DNA of 64,000 nt from Leadbetterella sp040829825 (GTDB lineage: Bacteria > Bacteroidota > Bacteroidia > Cytophagales > Spirosomataceae). Every line of letters begins with the position of its first letter. The stretch's first letter is position 1. The stretch is taken from NCBI RefSeq assembly GCF_040829825.1, contig NZ_JBFOLH010000007.1. One strand, given 5' to 3'. Under the pieces are notes generated by a model. It was given only the letters and a program-made list of their open reading frames with translations. It was not told the DNA's origin and ran no database searches. The position numbers and the translations under genes are program-made. Positions 18,301-24,622 of this stretch are shown here, one piece after another.

Positions 18301-18742
18301 TCAGGTAGTATTAGGAGAGCTGGCAGCGGAAGTAACGGTAGGGGCATTATTAACTAAAGGAGCCACTGGTCTTGCAAGCAAGGGAGCGGTTGAAGTGGTA
18401 GTAGAAGGAGGTGTGAGTAATGTTGCAGCTAGGGAAAGTAGCAATATCCTGTTAAATACTTCAAAACAACTACAAGCCAAGTTTAAACATGCAGGTGATT
18501 TTGGTGTAGCTGGTAATTATAGTAAGGCAAATGCAGGTAGATATAGTTCTGCCATTAATCAACATATTAATTCCGCAGGTGTTCAAAGTATTAATGGATT
18601 ATATAGGGGGCAATCGGTAATACACTATGTAAATCCGAATACAGGATTAAATGTAATATCAAGCCCATCAGGACACTTTATAAGTGGTTGGAAGCTCAAC
18701 CCTGCACAGTTACAAAATGTTCTTAAACACGGAGGATTATAG
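15344..18742 (+). CDS. RHS polymorphic toxin with colicin D-like tRNase tip
   Basis: 1132 residues: signal peptide (…LCGDLYAQ), a DUF6443-type N-terminal region (about 30-170), YD repeats through about 800, the RHS core end (NRWELQGKE near 827, RVYNPTIGRFDRVDPLAE near 855, IDPSGM near 886) and a variable tip. The last 93 residues (KQLQAKFKHAGDFGVAGNY…, YRGQSVIHYVNPNTGLNV, HFISGWKLNP) match the colicin D family, a nuclease that cleaves the anticodon loop of tRNA-Arg; the KxKH cluster and the SGWK serine fit its active site. The DNA turns AT-rich after about 18000, marking an acquired tip. A small gene three bases downstream is the likely immunity. Confidence 0.85.
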   Translation: MKRSLLLIVTVLLCGDLYAQVAPTSGRAAIVHSRFRSADSGGVPNDTNAITTLQYFDGLGNLMQTVGYRQSPAGKDIVLSSTEYNRGLQPVRSYLAFPMTTGTGDYQSSVLSPAQSFYGDTVPYDETLRFDLSPLGEVREARGPGQAWKTAGRTVKTASYSGSNIKLITVDGSGNLVFNNRYIAFGRYWTEIVTDEQNNQATKVTDMNGRVVETRDALNQLTLYVYDGRDRLAAVIQPQAYNFGLSITKDSDTWQKYVFGYEYDLRNRVIRKHIPGEGWTEIVYDKADRPVMQQNARQKALNRWTFWQYDAFSREIAKGEMQKTTTRASAQALFDAQTITCERWEDWAYTELSFPTSLKPLPEEIERYYFYDNYLFIASEFAFKPSGAFHPQKTNAVGLLTGVAKRNSRDDAVYYTDTYYYDDFSRRIQTQHVHQKSITNHSNVIVKNYQYSFSGEVLKEYVTYPFPTGTVEVKTHNVYDYRGRLIKIYHGINTSPAEIVRYSYDEAGRMSQKKYMPNGTYTASGTSINGLQTIDYGWHIRGGLSGINLNGSGNAVPNVSQGDLFSYKLEYETAGRWDGTVGRQQWNHVVSNSAVGLRSYTFSYDAAKQLGKATYSGLGSENYSLLNMKYDFNGNIMGLQRWGKTGSSTYGAIDRLGYTYSGNRLTNVIDTVITGYDVDLIPHGSGNYTYEANGNLKTDDHSQITNISYNSYLNQPDEISLTSSRWIKYTYNGNDELLKAGYSTGEYWEYADIFVFKNGSPYQMTVPEGRAVYSGGSWLYEFDYQDHLGNTRVSFGASGSTLQRTAATDFDPWGVRLNGTGVVNSFQNRWELQGKEKEMTFGLNRVNFGARVYNPTIGRFDRVDPLAEYAVSWTSYHFVYNSPSKFIDPSGMFAEEPDPPGSKKKEDPLVQGFINYGKSILSFGRSLFSNPGGTLGGIGQGVAQGLSNFVNLDGGNLANTITRTGGEALEGYVNRVAGSSDPGYESQVVLGELAAEVTVGALLTKGATGLASKGAVEVVVEGGVSNVAARESSNILLNTSKQLQAKFKHAGDFGVAGNYSKANAGRYSSAINQHINSAGVQSINGLYRGQSVIHYVNPNTGLNVISSPSGHFISGWKLNPAQLQNVLKHGGL
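17769..17940 (+). repeat. RHS core-end direct repeat, copy A
   Basis: 172 bp encoding DFDPWGVRLN to RVDP. Copy B is at 19499-19670, ungapped. The first 75 bases differ at one position, the middle has diverged, and a 28-base block (GCCAGAGTTTATAACCCGAC onward) is identical. It is a substrate for tip exchange by homologous recombination. Confidence 0.9.
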
Positions 18743-18744
18743 AT

Positions 18745-18990
18745 ATGAAAGCAAATATTGAAAACAGAACTATTAAAGTAACCTTTAGTGAAGATGAAGC
18801 CCTTGTATTACTTGAATGGCTACACAACTTCAATGAAAATGAACACCCTGCTTTATTTCAGGATCAAGCAGAACAAAGGGTTTTATGGGATATGCAAGCT
18901 GAATTAGAAGAGGTTACTTCTGCCATTTTTGATAGTAATTATCAAGAAATTCTTTCTAAGGCAAGACAGAAAATTCGAGATAAAGAATGA
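18745..18990 (+). CDS. Predicted immunity protein for the colicin D-like tip
   Basis: 81 residues, acidic (MKANIENRTIKVTFSEDEALVLLEWLHNF… in outline; many Glu and Asp), three bases after the RHS stop codon and followed by a terminator. Small acidic proteins with the SEDEALVLLEWL and DQAEQRVLWD pattern accompany colicin D-type tips in contact-dependent and RHS systems. It would neutralise the tRNase in the producing cell. AT-rich like the tip, so acquired with it. Confidence 0.75.
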   Translation: MKANIENRTIKVTFSEDEALVLLEWLHNFNENEHPALFQDQAEQRVLWDMQAELEEVTSAIFDSNYQEILSKARQKIRDKE

Positions 18991-19031
18991 CACTGTTCTG
19001 AAATGGAAAAGTACTCTTAAAGCAACGTCAG

Positions 19032-19061
19032 AAGGCCGGGCTGTTTAGCCTGGCCTTTTTC
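19032..19061 (+). terminator. Intrinsic terminator after the RHS-immunity operon
   Basis: AAGGCCGGGCT/AGCCTGGCCTT forms an 11-bp stem (one G-U) with a four-base loop and a following T run, 40 bases after the immunity stop. Confidence 0.8.
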
Positions 19062-19062
19062 A

Positions 19063-19453
19063 TTATTGTTCAATAATCGACTGTAGATTGTCTTTCATTC
19101 TTTTATTGGCCAGTGCTAGATCGATCATTTTAAGCAGTTCCTACTGCTCGTCAGCAGCCAGGGCATCGATCAGCTTTATTTTTTACATCAGGGGCAGGTT
19201 GACTTCCTGGTCCAGTTCATCGGACTTAAAGAACGCGGCTATATCCACTTCAAATACCTCAGCCAGTTTTCCAGGGTAGAGATAGAGGGCCGTTTTGGAT
19301 GCGGCTGTACTGGCTTTGAGGGATGGAGCTGTGTGTGGAGACTTCCTTCTGAGAAAGTTTTTTAAGGTCTCTTAGCTGCCTGAAACAGAAATGAACCACC
19401 TTTATTTTTTCACAGGAACGCCGGCCGAATGAAAAGAAGAAAGTATCTTGCAA
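19063..19453 (-). pseudogene. Broken XRE-family helix-turn-helix regulator
   Basis: On the minus strand, pieces of an XRE regulator appear in order across frames: LRDLKKLSQKEV, IPQSQYSRIQNG, then after a frameshift KLAEVFEVDIAAFFKSDEL, a stop after VNLPLM, KIKLIDALAADEQ, another stop, and ELLKMIDLALANKRMKDNL ending at SIIEQ. One frameshift and two nonsense changes make it non-functional. It lies between the working RHS cassette and the spare tip, on the opposite strand, as a relic of an earlier insertion. Confidence 0.75.
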
Positions 19454-19488
19454 ATGCGGCGCTTAGCAAATGCAGAAAGTTCTTTTAA

Positions 19489-20376
19489 ATGGGCAGTAAC
19501 TTTGATCCGTGGGGGGTGAGGCTGAATGATACGGGTGTGGTGAACAGCTTCCAGAACCGTTGGGAGTTGCAGGGGAAGGAAAAAGAATCTACCTTTAACC
19601 TCAATAGGATAGACTTTGGGGCCAGAGTTTATAACCCGACGATCGGGCGGTTTGACCGGGTGGATCCACTAAGTGAACAAAGATATTCTCTCACACCCTA
19701 TAATTATAACAGCAATAACCCCGTTAATCGCATTGATCCTACAGGGGCTTTGGATGAACCCTGCTGCGGCGATGATCCCACGAAAGACCAGTTTTTATTT
19801 GCGAAACTTGCAGTAACGGCCTTTTATGATGCCAAGCACGCAGTGTATAATACTGCCCTTAGAGTTTTTGGTTCTGATTTAAGAGCAGGCTATAAGGTTG
19901 AAAACGGACAGGAAGTTTTTGAAACCTCCTTTACCAGAAAACAAGCTGATAATTCAGCGTCCGGAATAATTAACGAGGTAGTTGCAACGGTAGCTGATGC
20001 AGCAATGATTGTTCCCGGAGGTAATACAACAGGAAAAATATTTGCCCAAACCAGTAAATCACAGGGGGCGAGAGCTGTAAAAAATACTTTTGAATCTGCG
20101 ACTGACCTTGGTTTAAAAGATGGGATGAAAGTTAGTTCAACTAAAGCTTTAGAATTAGGAGAAAGATTTTTGGGAAAAGGTTATAAAGAACCAATTTCTG
20201 GTAGTGGTAGATATGTATCCGAAGATGGAACTAGAGTTTTTAGAATGGGGAAAAGTGATATTACAGGAGCGCATGGTGGTGGGCCACACGTGAATTTTGA
20301 AACATTAAAACCAAATTCTGCAAAACCAGGGAAAATGATTGTAGATAAAAATTATCATATTTATTTGAAAGATTAG
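19489..20376 (+). CDS. Displaced RHS tip with unassigned toxin domain
   Basis: 295 residues that begin inside the RHS core (FDPWGVRLNDTGVVNSF) with no signal peptide or repeats, so this is a spare C-terminal cassette and not a full RHS protein. After IDPTG (about 83) comes a variable tip; its last 75 residues (LGKGYKEPISGSGRYVS, DGTRVFRMGKSDITGAHGGG, PHVNFE) follow a pattern common in RHS/CdiA tips that I read as nuclease-like, class unknown. The first 172 bp repeat the live gene. An Imm32-like gene follows eight bases downstream. Alone it probably cannot be exported, but recombination could graft it on. Confidence 0.75.
   Translation: MGSNFDPWGVRLNDTGVVNSFQNRWELQGKEKESTFNLNRIDFGARVYNPTIGRFDRVDPLSEQRYSLTPYNYNSNNPVNRIDPTGALDEPCCGDDPTKDQFLFAKLAVTAFYDAKHAVYNTALRVFGSDLRAGYKVENGQEVFETSFTRKQADNSASGIINEVVATVADAAMIVPGGNTTGKIFAQTSKSQGARAVKNTFESATDLGLKDGMKVSSTKALELGERFLGKGYKEPISGSGRYVSEDGTRVFRMGKSDITGAHGGGPHVNFETLKPNSAKPGKMIVDKNYHIYLKD
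19499..19670 (+). repeat. RHS core-end direct repeat, copy B
   Basis: Partner of the repeat at 17769-17940, at a distance of 1730 bp. Recombination between them would delete the colicin D tip, its immunity gene and the XRE relic, and place the spare tip on the RHS body in frame. Confidence 0.9.
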
Positions 20377-20383
20377 TTCAAAA

Positions 20384-20644
20384 ATGAAGAAAGTAGAAGT
20401 TAAAATACCAGAATATAATGCTAACGATGGTTTCCAGTATAAGTGGGAAGATGGTTTTGAGATTGAAGTACAAGAAAGCAATGGAGTTGTGATAATAGTT
20501 GCGAATAAGGAAGGGCTTTTATCTTTAGCAAATCACCTTATAAATTTAGCTCAAGATAGTGTTCCCTCTAACACCCATTTGCATTTTGATAGATATAATT
20601 CATTGGAAGATAACTCATCTGAATTAATTGTAGAAAAGAAATAG
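20384..20644 (+). CDS. Imm32-like immunity protein
   Basis: 86 residues. The core VVIIVANKEGLLSLANHLIN, then LAQDSVPSNTHLHFD and a terminal ELIVEK stretch, is the pattern of the Imm32 family of RHS/CDI immunity proteins. It starts eight bases after the displaced RHS tip and should protect against that toxin. AT-rich like its partner. Confidence 0.75.
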   Translation: MKKVEVKIPEYNANDGFQYKWEDGFEIEVQESNGVVIIVANKEGLLSLANHLINLAQDSVPSNTHLHFDRYNSLEDNSSELIVEKK

Positions 20645-20659
20645 TACCTTTTTAGTAGC

Positions 20660-21025
20660 ATGGCTGAGGTTTGTATTTTAGGAGAAAAATTAATAGGAGA
20701 ACAACTTAGTTCTGTTGAGTTTGTACAAGACTATTTACAATTACATTTTGATGACAAGTATTTTATAATTTATGTTTGGCCCAAGATAATAATTGACAAT
20801 AGGAGGTACTCCATTGATCATGATGCATATCGTAATAAATTATGTTCATTAATCGGGTTACTTGTTTCAAAAATAGAACATATTGAAAATGAATCACTGA
20901 AGCTCGTATTTGAGAATGAAAAGGGAGAAATAGAAATCAATCTCAACTCTTCTAATCCAGAGATTGTTTCCGAAATAGCAATATTTAGTGACAAATATGA
21001 CGATATATGGATGATTTTTGATTAA
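20660..21025 (+). CDS. Unknown small protein, probable immunity protein
   Basis: 121 acidic residues, no signal peptide. Opens with ILGEKLIGEQLSSVEFVQDYLQLHFDDK, a beta-rich wording often seen in small proteins of toxin clusters, and has many Asp, Glu and Ile. It follows the Imm32-like gene by 15 bases and overlaps the next gene, so all are in one transcription unit. I cannot name the family. Immunity is inferred from neighbourhood, size and charge. Confidence 0.6.
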   Translation: MAEVCILGEKLIGEQLSSVEFVQDYLQLHFDDKYFIIYVWPKIIIDNRRYSIDHDAYRNKLCSLIGLLVSKIEHIENESLKLVFENEKGEIEINLNSSNPEIVSEIAIFSDKYDDIWMIFD

Positions 21026-21329
21026 AATGGAGAAATTTAAAGAAGATATATTTACAAAGGAGGCAGGAAAAAAGTTGATTTATGAACCTGTTTCCAGTGA
21101 TGAGTTATCAGAATTAACCTATCAGTTAGAAAAGAAGTATGGGATAAAGACTAATTCCCGTTTTTTTGTAGAAGCTAGAAAAGTATTAACTTCTGAAGAA
21201 GTATTTAGCGTAGAAATTGAGGGGAATGATTTAAGAGGATTTATTTTTGATAAATATCCTAATGAAGAAACTGTTTTTGTAATATGGGATTATCCACAAC
21301 AGATAGACAAATTTGAACTGAATTTTTAG
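21018..21329 (+). CDS. Unknown small acidic protein, probable immunity protein
   Basis: 103 residues, acidic, soluble, overlapping the preceding gene by eight bases; the ATG at 21027 (MEKFKED) would also serve and avoid the overlap. Contains a Lys/Glu-rich helix (ELTYQLEKKYGIKTNS) and ends in an FELNF strand. No recognised domain. Its place in a run of small genes behind RHS tips suggests another stored immunity gene. Confidence 0.55.
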   Translation: MIKMEKFKEDIFTKEAGKKLIYEPVSSDELSELTYQLEKKYGIKTNSRFFVEARKVLTSEEVFSVEIEGNDLRGFIFDKYPNEETVFVIWDYPQQIDKFELNF

Positions 21330-21331
21330 AT

Positions 21332-21577
21332 ATGAAATCAATACAAATACCCCTAATAAAGAAAATCATTAAGAGTTGTTTGTTAAAACTCTTACTAATA
21401 GACTTGGTATTGCTGATGTTATTTAGGTATTATCAACCGTTGTGCGAACCTTGTCTTGATGGAGCGGATTGTTCGCCATGTTTATCTAACCAACAATACT
21501 TTATTATTTTCTTTGCCGTATTGGTGAATTTATTTATTGGACTGTACTGTGTCTATCGAAATACAAAAAAGAAATAA
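21332..21577 (+). CDS. Small membrane protein with Cys-rich loop
   Basis: 81 residues with two hydrophobic helices (about 14-30 and 50-70) joined by a loop with four Cys (CEPCLDGADCSPC). It starts two bases after the previous stop and is followed by a terminator, so it closes the immunity-type operon. The Cys loop would lie outside the cytoplasm if both ends are inside. Family unknown; membrane immunity against a pore or lipid toxin is one possibility. Confidence 0.5.
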   Translation: MKSIQIPLIKKIIKSCLLKLLLIDLVLLMLFRYYQPLCEPCLDGADCSPCLSNQQYFIIFFAVLVNLFIGLYCVYRNTKKK

Positions 21578-21607
21578 ATATCATTTTATTTATAATCCAT
21601 AACAATA

Positions 21608-21635
21608 AAAAAGGCCCGGCAATTCCGGGCTTTTT
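21608..21635 (+). terminator. Intrinsic terminator closing the RHS island
   Basis: GCCCGG-CAATT-CCGGGC flanked by A and T runs, 30 bases after the last small gene; symmetric, so it could also act on the minus strand. Confidence 0.75.
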
Positions 21636-21638
21636 ATT

Positions 21639-21692
21639 GTGCGTATTCCGGCCAAAGGGGGCCACTGATTCCGGATTGTGGTGAAAAAGCAG
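21639..21692. mobile_element. Possible IS21-type terminal remnant
   Basis: GTGCGTATTCCGGCC followed by GGGGGCCACTGATTCCGG resembles the multi-repeat ends of Bacteroidota IS21-family elements (repeated ATTCCGG with TGGCC spacers). No transposase gene is nearby and no second end was found. It lies at the right boundary of the RHS island. Confidence 0.3.
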
Positions 21693-21866
21693 CCATAACG
21701 GGTTGGTCGCCCTATAATTGAAAGCCGAATAACCTGGTTAGCTTCAAAAATGGATATAACAAAATAACCTTGTTCTATCCTCCCTTCATTAATTACATCA
21801 AAAAAGTAATAAAAAAAATGTGCGACTAAATAATTGCATTTATATTTGCAACTGAATGTTTGCATA

Positions 21867-22199
21867 ATGAAAACAAGAAGAGATATTTTTCAGGCAATAG
21901 CCGACCCGACAAGACGGGCCATTATCGCACTCGTTGCATTACAGGCAATGACTCCCAATGCCATTGCAGAACATTTCGACACAACACGGCAAGCCATTTC
22001 CAAACACCTGCAGATTTTGACTGAATGCGAGTTGGTGAGGCAAAAGCAACAGGGCAGGGAAATTTATTATCAGCTCGTAATTGATAAAATGAAGGAAATT
22101 GACAAGTGGCTTAATCAGTTCCGCGAAATTTGGGAAGCACGGTTTAGCCAGCTTGATGAAGTATTGGTATCATTAAAAACAAGAAAAAATGAACAGTAA
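21867..22199 (+). CDS. ArsR-type transcriptional regulator
   Basis: 110 residues from the ATG at 21867 (MKTRRDIFQAIADPTRRAII); the frame extends 11 codons upstream but those lack family residues. A winged helix with DTTRQAISKHLQILTECELV as recognition helix; no metal-binding CxC pattern, so it belongs to the SRPBCC-linked branch and not to the metal sensors. It overlaps the following gene by 11 bases. This pair represses or activates its own operon in related bacteria. Confidence 0.88.
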   Translation: MKTRRDIFQAIADPTRRAIIALVALQAMTPNAIAEHFDTTRQAISKHLQILTECELVRQKQQGREIYYQLVIDKMKEIDKWLNQFREIWEARFSQLDEVLVSLKTRKNEQ

Positions 22200-22701
22200 T
22201 TTAAAATTTGACTTTGTAGTAAACAAAGAGAACAACACGATCGTTGTAAAACGTGAATTTGCAGCAGACCTTGCATTGGTTTGGGAAGCGTGGACAAATC
22301 CCGAAATCCTTGACCAATGGTGGGCCCCCAAACCTTGCATAGCAGAAACCAAAACAATGGATTTTCGTGAAGGCGGTTTTTGGTTGTATGCAATGATCAT
22401 TCCCGAAAATCAAAAGCACTGGGGCAGGCAGGATTTTGAAAAAATTGCGTTGCATGAATATTTTTCAGGCACCGATGTTTTTTGTGATGAGAATGGATTT
22501 GTCAATCCTGAACTTCCGAAAGGCAGATTTGAAAATGTGTTTAGCGAAGCCGGCGGAAAAACGCTTGTTACCATTATTTCAACGCACAACAGCTTTGAAG
22601 ATATTGAAGAGATGATAAAAATGGGCTTTAAAGAAGGATTTACAATGGCACTGGAAAATCTTGACGAAGTATTATTAACCCTGAAGAACAATGGAAAATG
22701 A
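22189..22701 (+). CDS. SRPBCC (AHSA1-like) domain protein
   Basis: 170 residues of one START/Bet v1-like fold: VVKREFAADLALVWEAWTNPEILDQWW at the N-terminus, a central MDFREGGFW, and the long closing helix FKEGFTMALENLDEVL. Such proteins bind hydrophobic ligands in a deep pocket. Overlap with the ArsR-type gene shows co-translation. The two genes are AT-richer than the flanks and lie next to a possible IS end, which suggests lateral arrival. Confidence 0.88.
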   Translation: MNSNLKFDFVVNKENNTIVVKREFAADLALVWEAWTNPEILDQWWAPKPCIAETKTMDFREGGFWLYAMIIPENQKHWGRQDFEKIALHEYFSGTDVFCDENGFVNPELPKGRFENVFSEAGGKTLVTIISTHNSFEDIEEMIKMGFKEGFTMALENLDEVLLTLKNNGK

Positions 22702-22832
22702 GATAGTAAATAAAAAGCATACATAGGGACTGTTATTGCAGGATTATGATGTTGAGAGTTAGCAGATAATCAAAGTTACCCCGAAAGAGCACGTTAAAAA
22801 AATAAGAAAGGTTGGGGGGGCTCTGTTTTACA

Positions 22833-23774
22833 CTACCGCTGCTGTACGGTCTCGTAAATGGCTTTACCCAACGAGAATTCATCATTGCTGTCGTTTCGTA
22901 CCTCCCAGATCATCACACCTCCCAGCCCGCGCTCCAGGGCCAGCCGGGTTTTCAGCCGGATGGTAGGAATGCCGTTGTAGAAAGCGCCTTTCCAGTAGTC
23001 GTCGTACGGGCTGGCTCCGTCTTTCAGGAGATCTTTGTATGACGGGCCGTAATTGCCCATGCCTCTTTTCGAGTAGTAGGGCAACCCGAGTACGGCTTTG
23101 TGAGCAGGCAGCCCCCGCTCATTGAGCCAGTAATCCAGTGATTTCAGGGCCAGCGAGTAGGGAGAATGGGCCCTGACGTAATCGGGGCCGTAATCGTCGT
23201 CATAGGCCATAAGATTGAGCCAGTCCATTTTGTCAAAGGCCTCTTTTTTGATGCCGTACCCCTTTTTCCCGTAAGAAATAACCGCTGCGGTCAGCTGCTT
23301 GTTCTGCTTGTGGAGGGCATCGGCCAGGTCATTGACCAGCAGCACGTACTGATCAGCAGAGGGCGAGTCTTCGTCGGGATATTCCCAGTCGAGGTCTACC
23401 CCGTCAAAGCCGAATTCACTGACCATTTTCAGGGTGCTTTCCAGGAAAGCCCGGCGGCCCTGCGCCGTTTCGGCCATTTTGTGAAAGCGGGTATCGTCTC
23501 CGCCGGCATCGCCTATTCCCCAGCCGCCTATCGAAAGAAATATTTGTTTGTTATGCGCATGAACCCGGCTGATCACTTCCCGTGCATGTTCGGGGTTACG
23601 CAGGGGTAGCAGGGTGTCTCCGGTTTTGGCCGGTATGGCAAACGAATAGTTGATATGGGTATAGTATTGGAGAGGAATAGGGTCTTTGGAGGGCATGTAA
23701 TAGCCGATGATCCTGAAATCCTGGGCCTGGCAACAGGCTGAAATAAACAACAGGACAGTCAATAGTGTTTTCAT
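22833..23774 (-). CDS. Glycoside hydrolase family 18 (chitinase-like)
   Basis: 313 residues with a signal peptide (…ISACCQAQ). The GH18 signatures LSIGGWG (about 80) and DGVDLDWEYP (about 124-133, with the catalytic DxxDxDxE) are intact, as are MAYDDDY and the closing MIWEVRND (the barrel-end Trp). It has no chitin-binding domain, so it may act on short chito-oligomers or on N-glycan cores in the periplasm. It stands alone, 48 bases from the hemerythrin gene. Confidence 0.9.
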   Translation of the reverse strand: MKTLLTVLLFISACCQAQDFRIIGYYMPSKDPIPLQYYTHINYSFAIPAKTGDTLLPLRNPEHAREVISRVHAHNKQIFLSIGGWGIGDAGGDDTRFHKMAETAQGRRAFLESTLKMVSEFGFDGVDLDWEYPDEDSPSADQYVLLVNDLADALHKQNKQLTAAVISYGKKGYGIKKEAFDKMDWLNLMAYDDDYGPDYVRAHSPYSLALKSLDYWLNERGLPAHKAVLGLPYYSKRGMGNYGPSYKDLLKDGASPYDDYWKGAFYNGIPTIRLKTRLALERGLGGVMIWEVRNDSNDEFSLGKAIYETVQQR

Positions 23775-23822
23775 AGGTACAAAGGAATTCCCGGCAGGAA
23801 GGTCAGGGGTTTGCGCCGGATC

Positions 23823-24518
23823 TTAAAACCGCTCACGAAGTTCTTTTTCTATTTTCTGAGCCATGGGCACCAGCACATGATCTTCAATGATGGCATGCTT
23901 GCGGAGGTCCATTTCAAAAAGCTCTACCTGGTTCAGAAAAACTTTAAAGGGAAGCGGGATGCTCTCGTACGCCGAGTAATCGTGTATAATGGTAGATACG
24001 TGCCTGAGCTCATCTTCCACGGCATCGTGATCATCAATAAACTGGTCAATAGAGGTGTTGTTGAGCAGCTTTTGCACCTCTTCGCGGCTGAGGTCACCCG
24101 TATAGGCATTATAGAGCTTTTTCAGGTAGGGGAAAAAATCTCTTTCCTCCATCCGGATGTGCTCCAGGAAATGGGTTTTGTAATGGTTGAAGAACAAGAC
24201 CAGCGCATCCAGGACCTGCGGTGTATCGTAGTACCGGCGCTGGATGTGCGCCATAGACTGCTCGATTTCCGGAAGTGTTTTGGAGATATACAGCTTATGC
24301 GAGGCCTGAAGGTAGTACATCACCTGCATCATAGAGAATTTCCGGAGCTTTTCAACAGGAAGCTCCGACTCGTCATTGCTGTAGAATTCGAGGATGAGCT
24401 CCATCAGCTCCGACTCAAAATTCAGAGGTTCGTTTTCAATCAGATCCAGTCTTTCAGTGACCATCTGATAGATTTTTGACGATTCAATGAGAGATTGCAC
24501 CGTTTCGGATTGTGTCAT
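23823..24518 (-). CDS. Hemerythrin-domain protein
   Basis: 231 residues, all-helical. Iron-ligand motifs are present: HYKTHFLEHIRMEE (about 130-142), DHDAVEDELRH (about 183) and a closing HAIIEDHVLVP (about 210). The layout resembles RIC/YtfE-type di-iron proteins that handle iron-sulfur repair or nitric oxide stress, though the N-terminal ScdA domain is lacking. A well-formed phylum promoter precedes it. Role assigned from fold only. Confidence 0.8.
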   Translation of the reverse strand: MTQSETVQSLIESSKIYQMVTERLDLIENEPLNFESELMELILEFYSNDESELPVEKLRKFSMMQVMYYLQASHKLYISKTLPEIEQSMAHIQRRYYDTPQVLDALVLFFNHYKTHFLEHIRMEERDFFPYLKKLYNAYTGDLSREEVQKLLNNTSIDQFIDDHDAVEDELRHVSTIIHDYSAYESIPLPFKVFLNQVELFEMDLRKHAIIEDHVLVPMAQKIEKELRERF

Positions 24519-24537
24519 AACTGCTTCGCTTTTATCT

Positions 24538-24568
24538 CAAAGTTAGGGTATTTGAAATAAAAAAACAA
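24538..24568 (-). promoter_or_regulatory. Promoter of the hemerythrin gene
   Basis: On the minus strand, TTG (24566-24568), 20 bases and TAACTTTG (24538-24545) match the Bacteroidota consensus, about 20 bases before the ATG. Confidence 0.65.
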
Positions 24569-24622
24569 TGATAACAATCAGTTTTCCGGTAGGGGTATTT
24601 TTTCGTATGGAGGAGGACCGGA

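Noticed and set aside
12119..18742. Type IX secretion C-terminal sorting domain on the RHS proteins
   Set aside because: The C-termini are YD repeats and a nuclease tip; no conserved sorting domain was seen.
22833..23774. A chitin-utilisation cluster around the GH18 gene
   Set aside because: Neighbours are a hemerythrin and an SRPBCC protein, with no transporter or regulator for chitin.
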